Source: an uncultured Muribaculaceae bacterium
GTDB lineage: Bacteria; Bacteroidota; Bacteroidia; Bacteroidales; Muribaculaceae
Assembly (NCBI GenBank): GCA_910587545.1
Contig: CAJUMI010000011.1
Location: 1-43,665 of the forward strand
DNA length: 43,665 bases
Direction of reading: 5' to 3'
Shown here piece after piece: positions 43,201 to 43,665 of this stretch. The position numbers and the translations under genes are program-made. Positions within the stretch are counted from its first letter, which is position 1. Every line of letters starts with the position of its first letter. The notes beneath the pieces are model-generated. The model searched no databases. It saw only the letters and a program-made list of their open reading frames with translations, and was not told the DNA's origin.

Positions 43201-43416
43201 GACTTCGATGCGGTAATTGCCGTCGATGTCGGTCGATACGCCGTAGCCCGTTTGACCTTGTACTGTCACGGAAACGCCGATGGCGGGCTCGCCTTCAGGC
43301 TCCAGAACAGTACCGGTGACTGTGATTTTTTGCGCGAGAGCAGGGAACGCAAGACATAACACTGCGATGAGCGAGAGCCATGCTTTCCGATTCATTTGAA
43401 AACAAATGTTCTTCAT
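40294..43416 (-). CDS. SusC-like TonB-dependent outer-membrane transporter (second PUL)
   Basis: The 1040-aa protein has a signal peptide (core AWLSLIAVLCLAFPALAQ), a carboxypeptidase-D-like domain (about 31-104; GTVLEPEGEPAIGVSVTVQG, DIDGNYRI), a TonB box (EVVVVGYGTVKK, 111-122), and a plug with IRGGASLNASNDPLVVVDGVPM and SASATAIYGSRASNGVIIITTKKG. The barrel ends in VSLGVVATF. It imports oligosaccharide across the outer membrane with the SusD partner. Start choice lies between 43416 (MKNICFQMNR) and 43395 (MNRKAWLS); the latter gives a cleaner signal. The upstream 43417-43665 region shows no exact TAnnTTTG on the minus strand, so transcription may start outside the window or use an activator. 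Confidence 0.93.
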   Translation of the reverse strand: MKNICFQMNRKAWLSLIAVLCLAFPALAQKITVTGTVLEPEGEPAIGVSVTVQGQTGYGVSTDIDGNYRIEVAPDAVLVFSYVGYEAQTIPVNGRTTIDVTLVANSELLDEVVVVGYGTVKKADATGSVAVIKPDDIQAGLATSANDLLVGASPGVVVTTDGGNPSGGAAIRIRGGASLNASNDPLVVVDGVPMNGSYGAMSPLTMIAPENIESMTILKSASATAIYGSRASNGVIIITTKKGQQGRPQVTFSANFHMATPARKWDMLDGNQFTEKIRQYANNDHALGLLGDANTDWQDEIYRTSVSQEYNLGVGGKVGFLPYRVNVSYSGNNGIIKTSNVDRTTVGFNLSPKFFDNLLSINVNVKGSYINQRNPEMGAIYSALSYNPTLPVYTDYATTGNLGAPIYGGYTSLINQDGNLETNGSLNPVAQLMGRKATEKSWSSTGNIQIDYALHFLPDLHLNLNLGYDVIKGESFTDIYANTPQAWNGNYRNGAASNSYNYQLSRNTMLEFYLNYKKEVEAIKSNFDVMAGYTWQRFDFMNHNYSRITSIGYNKQYDLATNSWVVNEDPASADNIGYGYGDTEEARTRIYRDGNKLMLLSFYGRFNYSFDDTYLLTFTLRDDATSRFSPDTRWGLFPALALGWKINNMPFFEDFTGTWDEFKLRAEWGVTGQQAVGSYNNYTPAYSISVPSVYYPSYSAGIAAPWINPLYPNAYDENLKWEETTTWNVGVDMAWLNNRIAVAADWYLRDTKDLLATVPVPAGMTTTNSMTRNIGTLRNIGVEFNVTARPVVTKDFTWTLGYNIGWNKNKITALTGSADEDKSFTLDAEGNPASTSAGPIQVHKVGYPANSFYVLEQVYGPDGNPLEGVYVDQNGDGKIGNEDLIINHSRDPKVTMTLSNTFNYKNWDFGITLRASLGNYVYNAMRARMMNLSGLEGQGNILNNVIDSDFYFTSATGMTNLVRSDYFVENASFLRCDNITVGYTWDNLFRDSLRLRLFGAVQNPFVITKYSGLDPEVFSGVDNNAYPRPLTVSLGVVATF

Positions 43417-43665
43417 GCAAGAGGTTGTTTTAAGTTTGACAAGTAGTATAATATTAAATCTCTATTTATTTTCTTACAAAACCGGAGCACCTGAGCGAAG
43501 GTCGACAGCACATAGTCTCAACCGACCGGATATCCGTAAAATAAGATTTCGACTGATGTCCGGCATTCCGGCTGAACCTGATATCTAAATCTTGGTTATT
43601 CTCTCCGCACTTTTAGAGCTTGTTTAAAAACGATTGTTAACAGAAGTGAGTTTTCGGAGAGTAAT
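43417..43665. other. gene-free upstream region of the second PUL
   Basis: This AT-rich 249-nt end piece holds no convincing gene. It should contain the leader or promoter of the SusC operon. The best partial -7 candidate on the minus strand is TACTACTTG (about 43442-43450), which does not fit the consensus spacing. Confidence 0.4.

Overview
The window looks like a chromosomal segment of a Bacteroidales gut commensal, most likely of the Muribaculaceae type. The evidence is two SusC/SusD outer-membrane systems, many lipoprotein signal peptides with Cys followed by Ser/Asp-rich stretches, Bacteroidota-only families (DUF4199, DUF6048, DUF6452, DUF6377, BACON domains), repeated TAnnTTTG -7 promoter elements, and fairly high GC in coding DNA. 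The family-level assignment is inference; the phylum and order are well supported. Protein assignments rest on motifs and family resemblance read by eye, without database searches.

Layout. Positions 1-52 hold the 5' part of a tRNA-Ala(GGC) on the minus strand. 223-3854 (+) is a probable peptidoglycan-sugar salvage module: NamZ-type exo-muramidase lipoprotein, sodium:solute symporter and WYL regulator. 3923-5813 (+) is the cysteine pair cysE-cysK, closed by a terminator. 6036-16861 (+) is a polysaccharide utilization locus (PUL) probably aimed at beta-1,3-glucan or mixed-linkage beta-glucan: a DUF6377 membrane regulator, then GH16 with BACON domains, SusC, SusD, a duplicated CBM-like surface glycan-binding protein and a GH5 enzyme. 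16948-21058 holds a GTG-started acyltransferase-like gene overlapping tail to tail with a threonylcarbamoyl-AMP synthase gene, a B3/4-domain gene coupled to the latter, and an abundant-looking OmpA-like/TPR lipoprotein.

21267-25626 (+) is housekeeping: speA, truA, acpP and fabF, ending in a 22-bp perfect-stem bidirectional terminator. 25719-29541 (-) is a tightly packed Bacteroidota operon (DUF4199, polyprenyl-phosphate-type GT2, DUF6452, DUF6048, SDR). 29648-31098 (+) has a DUF362 gene overlapping a P-loop kinase gene. 31124-33824 (-) is an operon of a CE1-like esterase, recF, a DUF721/DciA-like gene and a hotdog thioesterase. 33851-35619 (+) is a coupled pair of NodB-type deacetylase and GT2, recalling the logic of ArnD/ArnC. 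35729-43416 (-) is a second PUL core, SusC-SusD-SusE-like-SusF-like, with no glycoside hydrolase in view. It is punctuated by strong palindromes that resemble REP-type elements.

Functionally the window combines glycan capture at the cell surface (two PULs), recycling of cell-wall sugars, envelope-glycan modification and core metabolism. The most interesting points are the GT2/deacetylase pair, the regulator-led beta-glucan PUL with its duplicated binding protein and a hairpin before the GH5 gene, the salvage module with its own WYL regulator, the OmpA-TPR fusion lipoprotein, and the palindromes on both sides of the susF-like gene. I found no CRISPR array, phage, insertion sequence or clearly novel defence system.
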